A DNA stretch of 64,000 nt from positions 1 through 64,000 of the forward strand of contig JAKOSN010000221.1 of NCBI GenBank assembly GCA_029777335.1, read 5' to 3'. The notes under the pieces were generated by a model. The model saw only the letters and a program-made list of their open reading frames with translations. It did not search any database and had not been told where the DNA came from. The stretch's first letter is position 1. The number at the start of each line of letters is the position of its first letter. The DNA comes from Planctomycetota bacterium. GTDB taxonomy: Bacteria > Planctomycetota > Planctomycetia > Gemmatales > Gemmataceae. Positions 26,804-35,710 of this stretch are shown here, in pieces. The position numbers and the translations under genes are program-made.

Positions 26804-26849
26804 ACCCAGCCGGGCACCGAGCGTAGCTCGCGACGCCCCGCTGGGTTTT
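26804..26849 (+). terminator. Rho-independent-type terminator
   Basis: A 12-bp stem with one mismatch (26804-26815 with 26835-26846), an inner GAGC/GCTC stem and a TTTT tail at 26846-26849. It ends 30 bp before the next start and would close the 24638-26734 transcript. A smaller hairpin (gttccc/gggaac) lies upstream near 26750. Confidence 0.65.
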
Positions 26850-26879
26850 CCTGTTGATCCGCATGGAGGCCAATTCCTC

Positions 26880-27890
26880 ATGGCGAGCAAACTTGTCCTT
26901 TACCCTCCCCTGGAAGACGAACGGTATCAGGCGATTGTCGCCCTCTCCCCGTCGATGCAGGTTGTCAATGCCCCCGATGAGGAAACGGCAAAGCGCGAGC
27001 TGCGCGACGCGGATGCGTTTTATGGCAAGATCACCCCGGCGATGCTGGCGGAGGCCCGACAGTTACGCTGGGTGCAGTCACCGACGGCGAGTCTGGAGCA
27101 CTATCTTTTTCCCGAACTGATCGAACACCCCTGTGTGCTCACCAACATGCGCGGGCTGTTCTCGGATGTGATCGCCGATCATGTTTTTGCTTACATTCTC
27201 TGCTTTGCGCGCAATCTGCAGCACTACTTCCTTCACCAGCTCGCCCACCATTGGGAACCGATGGGCGGCGAGAAGGCGCGCGTTTCCTTTGCCAGCGGGC
27301 CCGGGGTCGTCAATGACATTGATCGCGCCCACCTCCATCTGAGCGATGCCACGGTTGGCATTGTCGGGCTGGGAGCAATCGGCCGCGAGGTGGCCCGTCG
27401 GGCCAGGGCGTTTTCGATGCGCGTGCTCGCCGTGGATCCCGTGCCGCAAAGTGACCCAGAGGGAGTCGAGCAGTGCTGGCCGCCCGAACAATTGTCGACC
27501 TTACTCGGTCAAAGCGACTTTGTGGTGATCGCCGCACCGCACACTCCGCACACGATCAAGATGTTCCGCCGACCGCAATTTCAACAGATGAAAAAGACCG
27601 CTTATCTTATCAATATCGGTCGCGGGGCCCTGGTGGATCTCGACGATCTGGTGGCTGCGCTTCAGGAGGATGATCTGGCGGGCGCAGCGCTCGACGTGTT
27701 TGAAACCGAACCGCTCCCGAGTGAGCACCCCCTGTGGGACATGCTTGACCGCGTGCTGATCACTCCGCACGTTGCCGGCTACTCGCCGCGCATTGCGGAA
27801 CGGCATCGCGCCTTGCTGCTCGACAACATCCGTCGCTTTGTGCAGGGGGAACCGCTGCGCAACGTGGTCAACAAGGCTCTGTGGTTTTGA
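26880..27890 (+). CDS. D-2-hydroxyacid dehydrogenase (NAD-dependent)
   Basis: 336 residues. The nucleotide-binding motif GLGAIG is at about 163-168 and the catalytic trio is visible: Arg in GRGALVDL (about 248), Glu in DVFETEPLP (about 275-277) and His in PHVAGYS (about 297). An unusual insert-bearing N-terminal domain carries LTNMRGLFSDVIADHVFAYIL. The family oxidises or reduces 2-hydroxyacids such as glyoxylate, hydroxypyruvate or lactate with NAD(P); the exact substrate cannot be read from sequence. Single-gene unit, preceded by a terminator and convergent with the symporter gene. Confidence 0.88.
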   Translation: MASKLVLYPPLEDERYQAIVALSPSMQVVNAPDEETAKRELRDADAFYGKITPAMLAEARQLRWVQSPTASLEHYLFPELIEHPCVLTNMRGLFSDVIADHVFAYILCFARNLQHYFLHQLAHHWEPMGGEKARVSFASGPGVVNDIDRAHLHLSDATVGIVGLGAIGREVARRARAFSMRVLAVDPVPQSDPEGVEQCWPPEQLSTLLGQSDFVVIAAPHTPHTIKMFRRPQFQQMKKTAYLINIGRGALVDLDDLVAALQEDDLAGAALDVFETEPLPSEHPLWDMLDRVLITPHVAGYSPRIAERHRALLLDNIRRFVQGEPLRNVVNKALWF

Positions 27891-27913
27891 CCATGCGTTG
27901 TCAGCAAATCAGT

Positions 27914-29326
27914 TCATGACTCGGGGGAGCCTTCAAGGGCTGGAGCCCCCACCGTTCCAGGAAGAACGGCTCCCTCTGAACGCGCGATGAAGGTAGCACA
28001 GGTGATATCGCCCACCACGTTCAGCGTGGTGCGGCACATGTCGAGGATGCGATCGACGCCAAGGATGATCGCCAGACCTTCCGGGGGCACTCCCACTGAG
28101 GCCATGATCATCATGAGCAAGGGGATCGATCCCCCGGGAACCCCGGCAGCGCCAATCGCCGTCAACACGGAGAGAATTACCACGATCAGTTGCTGGCCCA
28201 GGTCCAGGGGAACATCGTAGATCTGGGCCAGAAAGAGGACCGTAACCCCCTCGAAGAGAGCGGTGCCGTTCATGTTCATGGTGGCGCCCAGGGGGAGCAC
28301 AAACCCGGCGATTTGACGGGGCACTCCCAGCTCTTCCTGGGTGATCTTGATCGAGGTGGGTAAGGTGGCGTTGCTCGAACTCGTCGAGAAGGCAGTCAGA
28401 ATCACCGCGCGCACTTTGCGGAAGAAGAAGAGCGGACTCATCCCTGAGAAGACGCGCACCAGGATGGGAAACACGCCAAACATCTGCAAACCAAGGCCAA
28501 TGATTACCACCACCACATAAAGCCCCAGCGAAATCAGCACGCTGAAGCCCATGGTGAAGGTGACCTTGAAGAGGAATGCGAACACTCCGTAGGGCGCCAG
28601 TTTCATCGCCAGGTCGATGATGAATACCAGCACCTCGTTAAAGCCTTCCAGGGCATCGATCACGGTGCGCGCACGCTCGGGGGGAATGCGTGTCAGGCCA
28701 GCGCCGACCAGCAACGCGAAGAAGATCACGCCGAGCATGTCCATCTCGGCGGCCGACTTGATAGGATTGCGAGTGACAATGTTGACAAAGGTATCCACCC
28801 CAAAAGTCACTTTTTTGCTGGTCAGGTCATTGCGCTCACTCTCGGCCTTGCGCTTGAGGGTGCCGCGCGTCTCCTCATCGATCCGTGCTCCGGGCTGAAC
28901 GGTGTTAACCAGTGACAGACCGATGACCACGCCAACCGCCATCGTACCGACGAAATAGGCGAAGGTCTTGGCGCCCACGCGGCCGAGGCTCCGCAGATCG
29001 CCCAGCTTGGCCACCCCGACGGCGAGGGAGCAGAAGACAAGGGGGATGACCGTCATGATCAACATGTTCAGAAAGATCTTGCCGATCGGATCAAGGAGAT
29101 AGGTAAGCAGATGATCCAACCAGGGCACGCCGCGGCCTGGTTGCATCTCCATCTGCTGCTTCAGGGCAAGGGCCGCGACGCCACCCGCTTCGCCTGCCTG
29201 ACCGAGTTGCTCCTGCTGCACCAGGGTGGCGTAATGGTTGGCGAGCAACCCGAGCGAGGCACCGAGCACCAGGCCAAGGAGGATTTTGGTGTGCAGAGAT
29301 AGCCCGCGTGACGACGCTTCCGACAT
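27914..29326 (-). CDS. Dicarboxylate/amino acid:cation (Na+/H+) symporter, DAACS family
   Basis: 470 residues from the ATG at 29326, with an ideal AAGGAGG upstream. Family hallmarks are the serine-rich loop SSSNATLPTSIK and LPLGATMNMNGTALFEGVTVLFLAQIY in helix 7/hairpin 2, plus AAGVPGGSIPLLMMIMASVGVP and DRILDMCRTTLNVVGD. About eight membrane segments. Such proteins (GltP/GltT/DctA) import glutamate, aspartate or C4-dicarboxylates with Na+ or H+. A ~75-residue insert between early helices (DEETRGTLKRKAESERND) is longer than in GltP. It lies 150 bp after the thioredoxin-fold gene on the same strand. Confidence 0.9.
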   Translation of the reverse strand: MSEASSRGLSLHTKILLGLVLGASLGLLANHYATLVQQEQLGQAGEAGGVAALALKQQMEMQPGRGVPWLDHLLTYLLDPIGKIFLNMLIMTVIPLVFCSLAVGVAKLGDLRSLGRVGAKTFAYFVGTMAVGVVIGLSLVNTVQPGARIDEETRGTLKRKAESERNDLTSKKVTFGVDTFVNIVTRNPIKSAAEMDMLGVIFFALLVGAGLTRIPPERARTVIDALEGFNEVLVFIIDLAMKLAPYGVFAFLFKVTFTMGFSVLISLGLYVVVVIIGLGLQMFGVFPILVRVFSGMSPLFFFRKVRAVILTAFSTSSSNATLPTSIKITQEELGVPRQIAGFVLPLGATMNMNGTALFEGVTVLFLAQIYDVPLDLGQQLIVVILSVLTAIGAAGVPGGSIPLLMMIMASVGVPPEGLAIILGVDRILDMCRTTLNVVGDITCATFIARSEGAVLPGTVGAPALEGSPES

Positions 29327-29476
29327 GACCAAACCTCCTTGTTGTGTCGCTTCGGTGCGCAGTGAGTGGACCCGGAGTGACAGCACGGGGACAGTACCAG
29401 GGAGTGGCGGACCGACCCGCGCATCCCTCCCTGCCACCGCCCCCGTGCGGACTGGCTCACCGAAATCGCTGTCCTG

Positions 29477-31126
29477 TTACTTGGCAGCCTCCAGCTTCAC
29501 CTCAACGGCCTGGAGCACTTCGCGAGTGTTATCGTCCTGCACCAGGGCGACGACGCGCAGGTTCTTGAACTCCATCGGGCGTTCCTTCAACTCGACGCTC
29601 TGTTCCTTGCAGAAGTCGTCCAGATACTTGGTGAGTTCCTTTTTGAGATCGGCAAGGTTGACGGTGACGTTCTGCTTGGCAGTTTTGTCCTTGAGCGCAA
29701 AGCCCTTTGCCCCACCTGGCATGGCACGAACCACGCAGTGATGCGCGGGAAGCCTGTTCCCACCGGTGTAGTCCACCTTCTCCTCAACGAGAACAAAACG
29801 CAAACGCACCGATTCGCCGGTGTCCTTCAGATCGCTCACCTCGGCCTTGATGTCGATCTTGTCGTCCTTGTGGGTGGCGGTCAACTTGATCTGCGCCCGC
29901 GAATCCTTCTCCAGCAATGGCTTGATCACCTCGCAGTACTGGTCGTACTTGTCCTGCGCAGCCGACTTGGGTCCGCCCCCCCCCGCGGTCGGTTCCCCAT
30001 TGAAGATCATCGAGGGAGTCCCGCCCACTGCGCGACCGAATGCTTCCTGGTAGTATTTCATGCGCTCGGCGGTGGTCGCATTCGCCAGCGGATCAGGACC
30101 GGGGATGTGTTCGTGATACTGGAGCAACACCACCTCGGTCGGTTTGAACGTCTTTTCGAGCGCATCGAAGGCCAGGTCCGCGGCCACGCACGGCGGGCAT
30201 TCTGCCCCGGTGAACAGTTCCACCAGAACAACGCGGTTGCTCTTGGAGGTGCGGCCGGCATAGGGTTCGGTGCGCACCGAGAGATCGAGCTTGCCGAGGC
30301 GGGTCTGGACTTCCTTCGCCTCGGCGCCCTTGCCCGCGCGGTCCAGCGCGGCGGCAAGCAGTTCGAGCGTCTTCTGCTGAACGGGGAGGCGATCCTTGGG
30401 AGTCATTAAGCGCTCGGCGCGTCGAGCGTAGGGGAGAGCCACCTGGGCCATGCCGTCCTGGTCATTGAGCAACTCCACCAGGCGGAGCAGCACCTGCCGC
30501 TGCCAGCGCGGGCCATAGGGCTCGGCGGATTTAAGTGCCTTGTCGGTCCAGCTGCGCACTTCCTCGGGTTTGGCCTTCATGAACCCGGCCTTCCCCACCA
30601 GGTTGATCGCCGCCGGCACTACCTCCATGCCATCGGTTCGGGTGGCGACAATCTCCTTGTTGACCTCGAAGCTGTCCAGGCTCGCGAGCATGGTGCGTTC
30701 CATTTGCACCGGCGTCAGGCGACCATTGATCATCGCCGTGCCCAGCAACTTGTTGTTATCGTCGCCAAGGCGAACTTCCATCTCCAGGCGCACCTGTGGC
30801 ATCTTGATGGAGTAGGTAAGCAAGCCATCCTTGACGCGGATACCGGAAATCTTGGCCGCGGAGGCATCGTCCCCCCGCAGGGAGTCGCTACTGGCCAGGA
30901 TCTCGCCTGTCCAGGTGTTGTCCTTTTGCGAGAACTGCGCCAGCCACAACGTGGTGGGGGCGCCTTCCAGAGCCACGTTCACTTTCCATTTGCCAGCCGG
31001 AGCCTTCTCGGCGGTCGCCTTGGGATCGGTGGCCGGCTTGGCGGGTTCCTTGTCGGCAGCGTGGTAAACCGGCGCCAGCAAGCCGAGGACCAGCGCGGCC
31101 AGCAGCGCCCATGATGCTCGAACCAT
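29477..31126 (-). CDS. Exported thioredoxin-fold protein with CPPC active site
   Basis: 549 residues from the ATG at 31126 (AAAGGAACC upstream); a longer frame to 31351 has no signal peptide at its start. Signal peptide MVRASWALLAALVLGLLAPVYHA. Residues about 45-170 form a beta-rich region, then helical (WQRQVLLRLVELLNDQDG), then a thioredoxin-like domain with ELFTGAECPPCVAADLAFDAL, active cysteines C310 and C313, and GGTPSMIFNGEP as the cis-Pro region. The last 150 residues include VEEKVDYTGGNRLPAHHCVVR, resembling Omp28-type outer-membrane thioredoxin proteins. Likely a periplasmic disulfide or redox protein. Confidence 0.75.
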   Translation of the reverse strand: MVRASWALLAALVLGLLAPVYHAADKEPAKPATDPKATAEKAPAGKWKVNVALEGAPTTLWLAQFSQKDNTWTGEILASSDSLRGDDASAAKISGIRVKDGLLTYSIKMPQVRLEMEVRLGDDNNKLLGTAMINGRLTPVQMERTMLASLDSFEVNKEIVATRTDGMEVVPAAINLVGKAGFMKAKPEEVRSWTDKALKSAEPYGPRWQRQVLLRLVELLNDQDGMAQVALPYARRAERLMTPKDRLPVQQKTLELLAAALDRAGKGAEAKEVQTRLGKLDLSVRTEPYAGRTSKSNRVVLVELFTGAECPPCVAADLAFDALEKTFKPTEVVLLQYHEHIPGPDPLANATTAERMKYYQEAFGRAVGGTPSMIFNGEPTAGGGGPKSAAQDKYDQYCEVIKPLLEKDSRAQIKLTATHKDDKIDIKAEVSDLKDTGESVRLRFVLVEEKVDYTGGNRLPAHHCVVRAMPGGAKGFALKDKTAKQNVTVNLADLKKELTKYLDDFCKEQSVELKERPMEFKNLRVVALVQDDNTREVLQAVEVKLEAAK

Positions 31127-31344
31127 TCGCGGTTCCTTTCCCTGACAAGAGTGGCAAGACCCTGTAACGTACTCGATCACTCTATCGCGCCGGGGCAATC
31201 CCTCAAAGTAACTTCTTGCATTCCTGGATCCGCCACGCCACGCTGATGCCTGACCTGAGCGGGTGCCGGTTGCTATCATGCCGATGGCGGGTCGGCGTTC
31301 TTGTCCCCGCGGCCTCTGGCGTGGCTCGAAAGGCGGTGCGTGAC

Positions 31345-33414
31345 GTGACATTCAAGGGACTGCCCACGGTATTTCTTTCTCTCATTCTGGTGATGCCTGT
31401 GCGCGCTGATGAAGGGATGTGGCTGCTCAATGACCCTCCTCGCCAACTGCTCCAGCAGAAGTACGACTTCGAGTTAAGCGATGCCTGGCTGGAACGGGTA
31501 CAGAAGGCATCTATCCGCTTTAACAGCGGAGGGTCGGGAAGTTTTGTTTCGCCGCAGGGGCTGATTGTCACCAACCATCACATCGGTGCCGATGCCCTCG
31601 CAAAGCTCAGCACCAAGGAGCGCGACTATCTGCGCGAGGGGTTTTATGCGCGTACTCCGGCCGAGGAACTGAAATGCCCCGACCTGGAGTTAAACGTGCT
31701 CATGGAGATTGTGGATGTGACCGAACAGGTCAACGCCGCAGTCAAGGCGGAGATGAGCCCCGAGAAAGCGGCCGCCGCGCGACGGTCGATCATGAGCGCC
31801 CTTGAGAAGGAATCGCTGGAAAAGACGAAGTTGCGCAGCGATGTGGTCACCCTGTACCAGGGCGGGCTCTACCACCTCTATCGTTACAAGAAATACACCG
31901 ATGTGCGGTTGGTGTTCGCGCCCGAACAACAAATCGCCTTCTTTGGCGGCGATACCGACAACTTCGAGTACCCCCGCTTTAATCTCGATATCTGCTTCTT
32001 CCGCGCTTATGAGAACGGCCAACCCGTCAAGCCCGAACACTATCTCAAATGGAGTAAAAGGGGGCCAAAGGAGAACGACCTGGTCTTTGTCTCCGGCCAC
32101 CCCGGGACCACCAATCGGCTGGAAACGCTGGCCCGCCTGATCTATCGCCGCGATCACAGCCATCCCTACACGCTTGCTCGTCTGCGGGCCATGGAGGCGT
32201 TGCTGCGTCAATTCGCCGAGCTTGGTCCCGAGCAGGCTCGGATGGCGGCCCACGATCTGCACCGGGTTGCCAATGCACGCAAGGCCTTTAGCGGGCAATA
32301 TCAGGGGTTGCTTGACCCCGCGGTTCTGGCTCGCAAAGAGGCGGAAGAGAAAAAACTACGTGCCCAGTTCGAGAAATCGGGCCGGAAGGACGGCCCAGAT
32401 CCGTGGGTGCAGATCGAGAACACCCAGAAAAAACTGGTCAGCCTGGAACGGCCCTACGCGCTGCTGGAGCGCGGCGACGCCTTCTGGTCGGAACTCTTCG
32501 GGATCGCACGCCACCTGGTGCGCATGACAGGGGAGACGCCCAAGCCCAACGCCGATCGACTGCGCGAATATCGCGATTCCAACCTGGAGTCGCTCCGGTT
32601 TCATCTCTTTTCGCCCGCACCGATCTACCCCGAGCTGGAACGGGCCAAGCTCACGCTCAGCCTCACTTTTCTGGCAGAAACCCTGGGGGGAGCGCATCCC
32701 CTGGTCGTGAAGATCCTGGCGGGCAAGGCTCCCGGTACTCGTGCCGAGGAGTTGATCAATGGGTGCAAGTTGATCGATCCGGCGGAGCGCAAACGCCTGG
32801 CCGAAGGGGGGGTGAAGGCGATTGAGGCCTCGAAGGATTCGATGATACAGCTCGTCCGCCTGATCGATGCTGAATCGTTACGGCTGCGCAAACGGTTTGA
32901 GAACGAGGTCGATGAGGTGGAACGGCAGGCTTATGGGCGGATCGCCGCTGTTCGCTTTGCCACCCTGGGGCGCAGCGTGGCTCCCGACGCCACCTTCACC
33001 CTGCGCCTGGCCTACGGCACGGTCCGTGGTTATCGCCAGGAGGGGATCGAACTCCCTTTTCATACCACCTTTGGCGGGATGTTTGAACGAGCGGAGCGCC
33101 AGCGCTTCCGCGAACCGTTCGATCTCCCGCCGCGCTGGCTCAAGGGAAAGGACAAACTCGATCTGAAAACACCCTTTGATTTTGTCTCCACCGCGGACAC
33201 CATCGGTGGCAACTCGGGGAGCCCAGTGCTGAATCGAGCGGGAGAGCTGGTCGGCATCAACTTTGATCGCAATCGACATGGGTTGGTGCGGAACTTTGTT
33301 TACACCGAGGAGCAAGCGCGGCACATCGCAGTCCATTCGGCAGCGGTGCTGGAAGCGCTGGCGAAACTCTACGACGCAGAAAGTCTGGTCAAAGAACTGA
33401 GTTCCCGCCGTTAA
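31345..33414 (+). CDS. Peptidase S46 family dipeptidyl-peptidase, DPP11-like
   Basis: 689 residues from a GTG at 31345, chosen because AAAGGCGG lies 8 bases upstream and it gives a clean signal peptide (TFKGLPTVFLSLILVMPVRA); GTG 31321 and ATG 31216 are alternatives. S46 catalytic residues: His in TNHHIGADAL (about 78-79), Asp in GGDTDNFEYPR (about 204-206), Ser624 in GGNSGSP. S46 enzymes release dipeptides from N-termini in the periplasm. An Arg at 642 (FDRN), 18 residues after the Ser, is the position that gives DPP11 its preference for Asp/Glu at P1. Divergent from the thioredoxin-fold gene. Confidence 0.88.
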   Translation: MTFKGLPTVFLSLILVMPVRADEGMWLLNDPPRQLLQQKYDFELSDAWLERVQKASIRFNSGGSGSFVSPQGLIVTNHHIGADALAKLSTKERDYLREGFYARTPAEELKCPDLELNVLMEIVDVTEQVNAAVKAEMSPEKAAAARRSIMSALEKESLEKTKLRSDVVTLYQGGLYHLYRYKKYTDVRLVFAPEQQIAFFGGDTDNFEYPRFNLDICFFRAYENGQPVKPEHYLKWSKRGPKENDLVFVSGHPGTTNRLETLARLIYRRDHSHPYTLARLRAMEALLRQFAELGPEQARMAAHDLHRVANARKAFSGQYQGLLDPAVLARKEAEEKKLRAQFEKSGRKDGPDPWVQIENTQKKLVSLERPYALLERGDAFWSELFGIARHLVRMTGETPKPNADRLREYRDSNLESLRFHLFSPAPIYPELERAKLTLSLTFLAETLGGAHPLVVKILAGKAPGTRAEELINGCKLIDPAERKRLAEGGVKAIEASKDSMIQLVRLIDAESLRLRKRFENEVDEVERQAYGRIAAVRFATLGRSVAPDATFTLRLAYGTVRGYRQEGIELPFHTTFGGMFERAERQRFREPFDLPPRWLKGKDKLDLKTPFDFVSTADTIGGNSGSPVLNRAGELVGINFDRNRHGLVRNFVYTEEQARHIAVHSAAVLEALAKLYDAESLVKELSSRR

Positions 33415-33427
33415 GGCGGGAACTCAG
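33397..33427 (+). terminator. Hairpin containing the stop codon of the S46 gene
   Basis: A perfect 13-bp stem (33397-33409 with 33415-33427) with the 5-nt loop gttaa, which holds the TAA stop of the upstream gene. It lies between convergent genes and could act in both directions. No T-run. Confidence 0.65.
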
Positions 33428-33454
33428 CGGGGCTTCGTGATCCCCAGGACAGCC

Positions 33455-34372
33455 TCACGGGTGCTCATTGGAATCACGAAGCTCCGCCTGTGGCTTCTGC
33501 GAATTGGCCTGCTCGTTTGGCTGCAAGCGCCCGCTCAACAGAAGCGCCAGCAGCAGCAGTCCCAGGGCCACACGGTAGACGATAAAAACCAGGGTGGTCC
33601 GGGTGCGCAGGTAGCGCAACAGCAGGGCGATCGAAGCATAGCCGACGAGCCCTGAGACCACGGTCGCAATCAGCAGATTGACCGCATTGGCGGAGGAGGC
33701 AAGCAACTCCTGGCGATCGTGCCACAGTTCATACACCCCTGCGGCAAGAATGGCTGGCAGGGAGAGGAGAAACGAAAAACGCGCTGCGGTTTCGCGATTG
33801 AGATCGAGAAAGAGTCCGGCGGTGATGGTCACTCCCGAGCGCGACACTCCCGGGATCAAGGCGAGCGTCTGAGCAAACCCCACCCCCAGCGCTTCTTTCC
33901 AGCCAAGCTCCTCAAGTTCCTTCAGGTGCTCCCCCTTGTTGATGCGCTGGCGCAGGTGTCGCTCGGCAACGCCCAGCAACACTCCCAGGCCGATCAGAGT
34001 GCCACTGATCACATAAAGTGAACGCAACGGTCCCTTGATGTGATCCTTGAAGAGATAGCCACACACCAGGATGGGAACGGTGGCGAAGATCATCATCCAG
34101 GCCTGGCGGGCATCGAGGGTTTCCATCGGCTTGCCCTTGCGCAGCGCTTGCCAGAAGGCGACCGCAATGCGCGAGATGTCGTGGCGGAAGTAGAAAAAGA
34201 CCGCCACCAGCGTGCCGATCTGAATGACAGCGGTGAACCCCGCCCCCTTGTCGCCCCAACCGAGCAAGGCGGGTATCACGCGGAGATGCGCCGTGCTGCT
34301 GATGGGCAGAAACTCCGTCAGCCCCTGGACCACTCCAAAGACAATTGCCTCCCACACTCCTTGCCAGTCCAT
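33455..34372 (-). CDS. uppP: Undecaprenyl-diphosphatase UppP (BacA)
   Basis: 305 residues with an AAGGGAGAG ribosome site. Signature motifs are VVQGLTEFLPISSTAHL (about 14-30) with the Q..E pair, and LIPGVSRSGVTI. About eight membrane segments. UppP dephosphorylates undecaprenyl diphosphate, recycling the lipid carrier for peptidoglycan and other envelope polymers, and gives bacitracin resistance. The C-terminal tail (RLQPNEQANSQKPQAEL) is a hydrophilic extension. Convergent with the S46 gene. Confidence 0.95.
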   Translation of the reverse strand: MDWQGVWEAIVFGVVQGLTEFLPISSTAHLRVIPALLGWGDKGAGFTAVIQIGTLVAVFFYFRHDISRIAVAFWQALRKGKPMETLDARQAWMMIFATVPILVCGYLFKDHIKGPLRSLYVISGTLIGLGVLLGVAERHLRQRINKGEHLKELEELGWKEALGVGFAQTLALIPGVSRSGVTITAGLFLDLNRETAARFSFLLSLPAILAAGVYELWHDRQELLASSANAVNLLIATVVSGLVGYASIALLLRYLRTRTTLVFIVYRVALGLLLLALLLSGRLQPNEQANSQKPQAELRDSNEHP

Positions 34373-34714
34373 CCAACTCTCCCTTCCTGAGCCTGTTGAG
34401 CCATCCTGTACGATCCGTGGCGCGCGAACGGGGCGGCAGCCAGCAAGCCCGTCGGTGCATCCTGAGAGTTATAGCGGATGGGAAGGCACTCTCCCATGAA
34501 AACGAGGACATCCCTGCAAGGTTCATGCAAGGTAGAGCGCAAGAAGCAGCCGAGCCAGGCGTTCCCTTATGGGCGGAGAGAAGAGAGCGCCCTGACGGCC
34601 AGAGGGGACAGAAGTCCCGTCCCGTTTCTCCTATGAATAACAGAGATCCTCACGTCGCCGACAAACCCTGTCGCGATCAGGCACTCTGACAGATCTCATT
34701 CAGAGGAGACGAGC
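34373..34714. other. Non-coding gap between divergent genes
   Basis: 342 bp with no gene I can support. It holds a small hairpin (gggac/gtccc at 34605-34618) and a tgcaagg..tgcaagg direct repeat near 34520. No clear promoter. Confidence 0.5.
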
Positions 34715-35680
34715 ATGAGCAAGAAAGGGTACGCTCTCACTGTGGGACTGACACTGCTTGCCCTCGGTGTGGCCCTGTTCCCTGTCTATCGGGCGCTGGC
34801 ACGGGGGGGAAAAGAACCCGTTCGTGTCGCTGCCCCAGACAGCGAAGCGAAGTCGGATCTGAAAGGAGAGGAAGCAGCCATCTCCCGAACCTCAGAGGCG
34901 TTTATCCGTGCCTTTGACAGGGGAGATGCCAAGGCCATCGCGGCGCTGTGGACCAGAGACTGCGAGTACGTCGCCGAGGATGGCAGTAGCATTCGTGGCC
35001 GCGATGCGATCGAGAAGGCGTATGCGGAGTTTTTCAAAAACAATCCAAAACGCTCGATCAAGGTGAAGATCGATTCCATCCGGCTGCTGGGCAAGCACAC
35101 CGCCCAGGAAGAAGGCACGTTGACGTTGACCACCTCCAACGCGCCCGAACCAAGTATCACGCACTACAGCGTGTTGCACATTCGCGAGGGCGATGGCTGG
35201 CAGATGGCAGTGGTGCGCGAGTGGGGGGTGGATCCCGCGGAACTGGTGTCGGTCAAGGATGTGGAGTGGCTGCTCGGCGAGTGGGAGGCAAAGACCAGCG
35301 ACGTCGAGGTGCGGAGCACCTACGAATGGGATGAGGCAAAGCGATTTATTCGCGGCCGACACACCATCAAGGAAAACGGCAAGGTGCGCCAGACGTCGCT
35401 GCAGATCATCGGCAAGGATCCTGCGGCCGGGCAACTCCGCTCCTGGATCTTTGATAGCAACGGAGGCATTGGCGAGGCGTACTGGACGTGGGAGGACAAA
35501 CGCTGGGTGCTGGCCGCGACGGGAACGTTGCCAGATGGCAGCACCGTGTCCTCAACAAACCTCATCACTCCACTCGACAAGGATGCGTTTACCTGGCAAT
35601 CCGTAGAGCGCATGCTCGCGGGAATTAATGTGCAGGATACAGCACCAGTGAAAGTGACACGCGTCAAATCGGGACAGTGA
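34715..35680 (+). CDS. Exported SnoaL/SgcJ-type NTF2-like protein with a C-terminal beta domain
   Basis: 321 residues preceded by GAGGAGACG. Signal or anchor at residues 1-27 (YALTVGLTLLALGVALFPVYRAL). Residues about 48-175 match the DUF4440/SgcJ-EcaC NTF2-like pattern (SEAFIRAFDRGDAKAIAALWT, DGSSIRGRDAIEKAYAEFF, HTAQEEGTLTL, GDGWQMAVVREW). Residues about 180-321 form a second beta-rich domain beginning VEWLLGEWEAKTSDVEVRSTYEW, lipocalin-like in pattern. Such two-domain proteins are frequent in planctomycetes; the ligand is unknown. It is followed after 30 bp by the glycine-rich protein gene, possibly co-transcribed. Confidence 0.75.
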   Translation: MSKKGYALTVGLTLLALGVALFPVYRALARGGKEPVRVAAPDSEAKSDLKGEEAAISRTSEAFIRAFDRGDAKAIAALWTRDCEYVAEDGSSIRGRDAIEKAYAEFFKNNPKRSIKVKIDSIRLLGKHTAQEEGTLTLTTSNAPEPSITHYSVLHIREGDGWQMAVVREWGVDPAELVSVKDVEWLLGEWEAKTSDVEVRSTYEWDEAKRFIRGRHTIKENGKVRQTSLQIIGKDPAAGQLRSWIFDSNGGIGEAYWTWEDKRWVLAATGTLPDGSTVSSTNLITPLDKDAFTWQSVERMLAGINVQDTAPVKVTRVKSGQ

Positions 35681-35710
35681 ACGAACAGCCTGGACTTCTG
35701 AACGAGAAAG

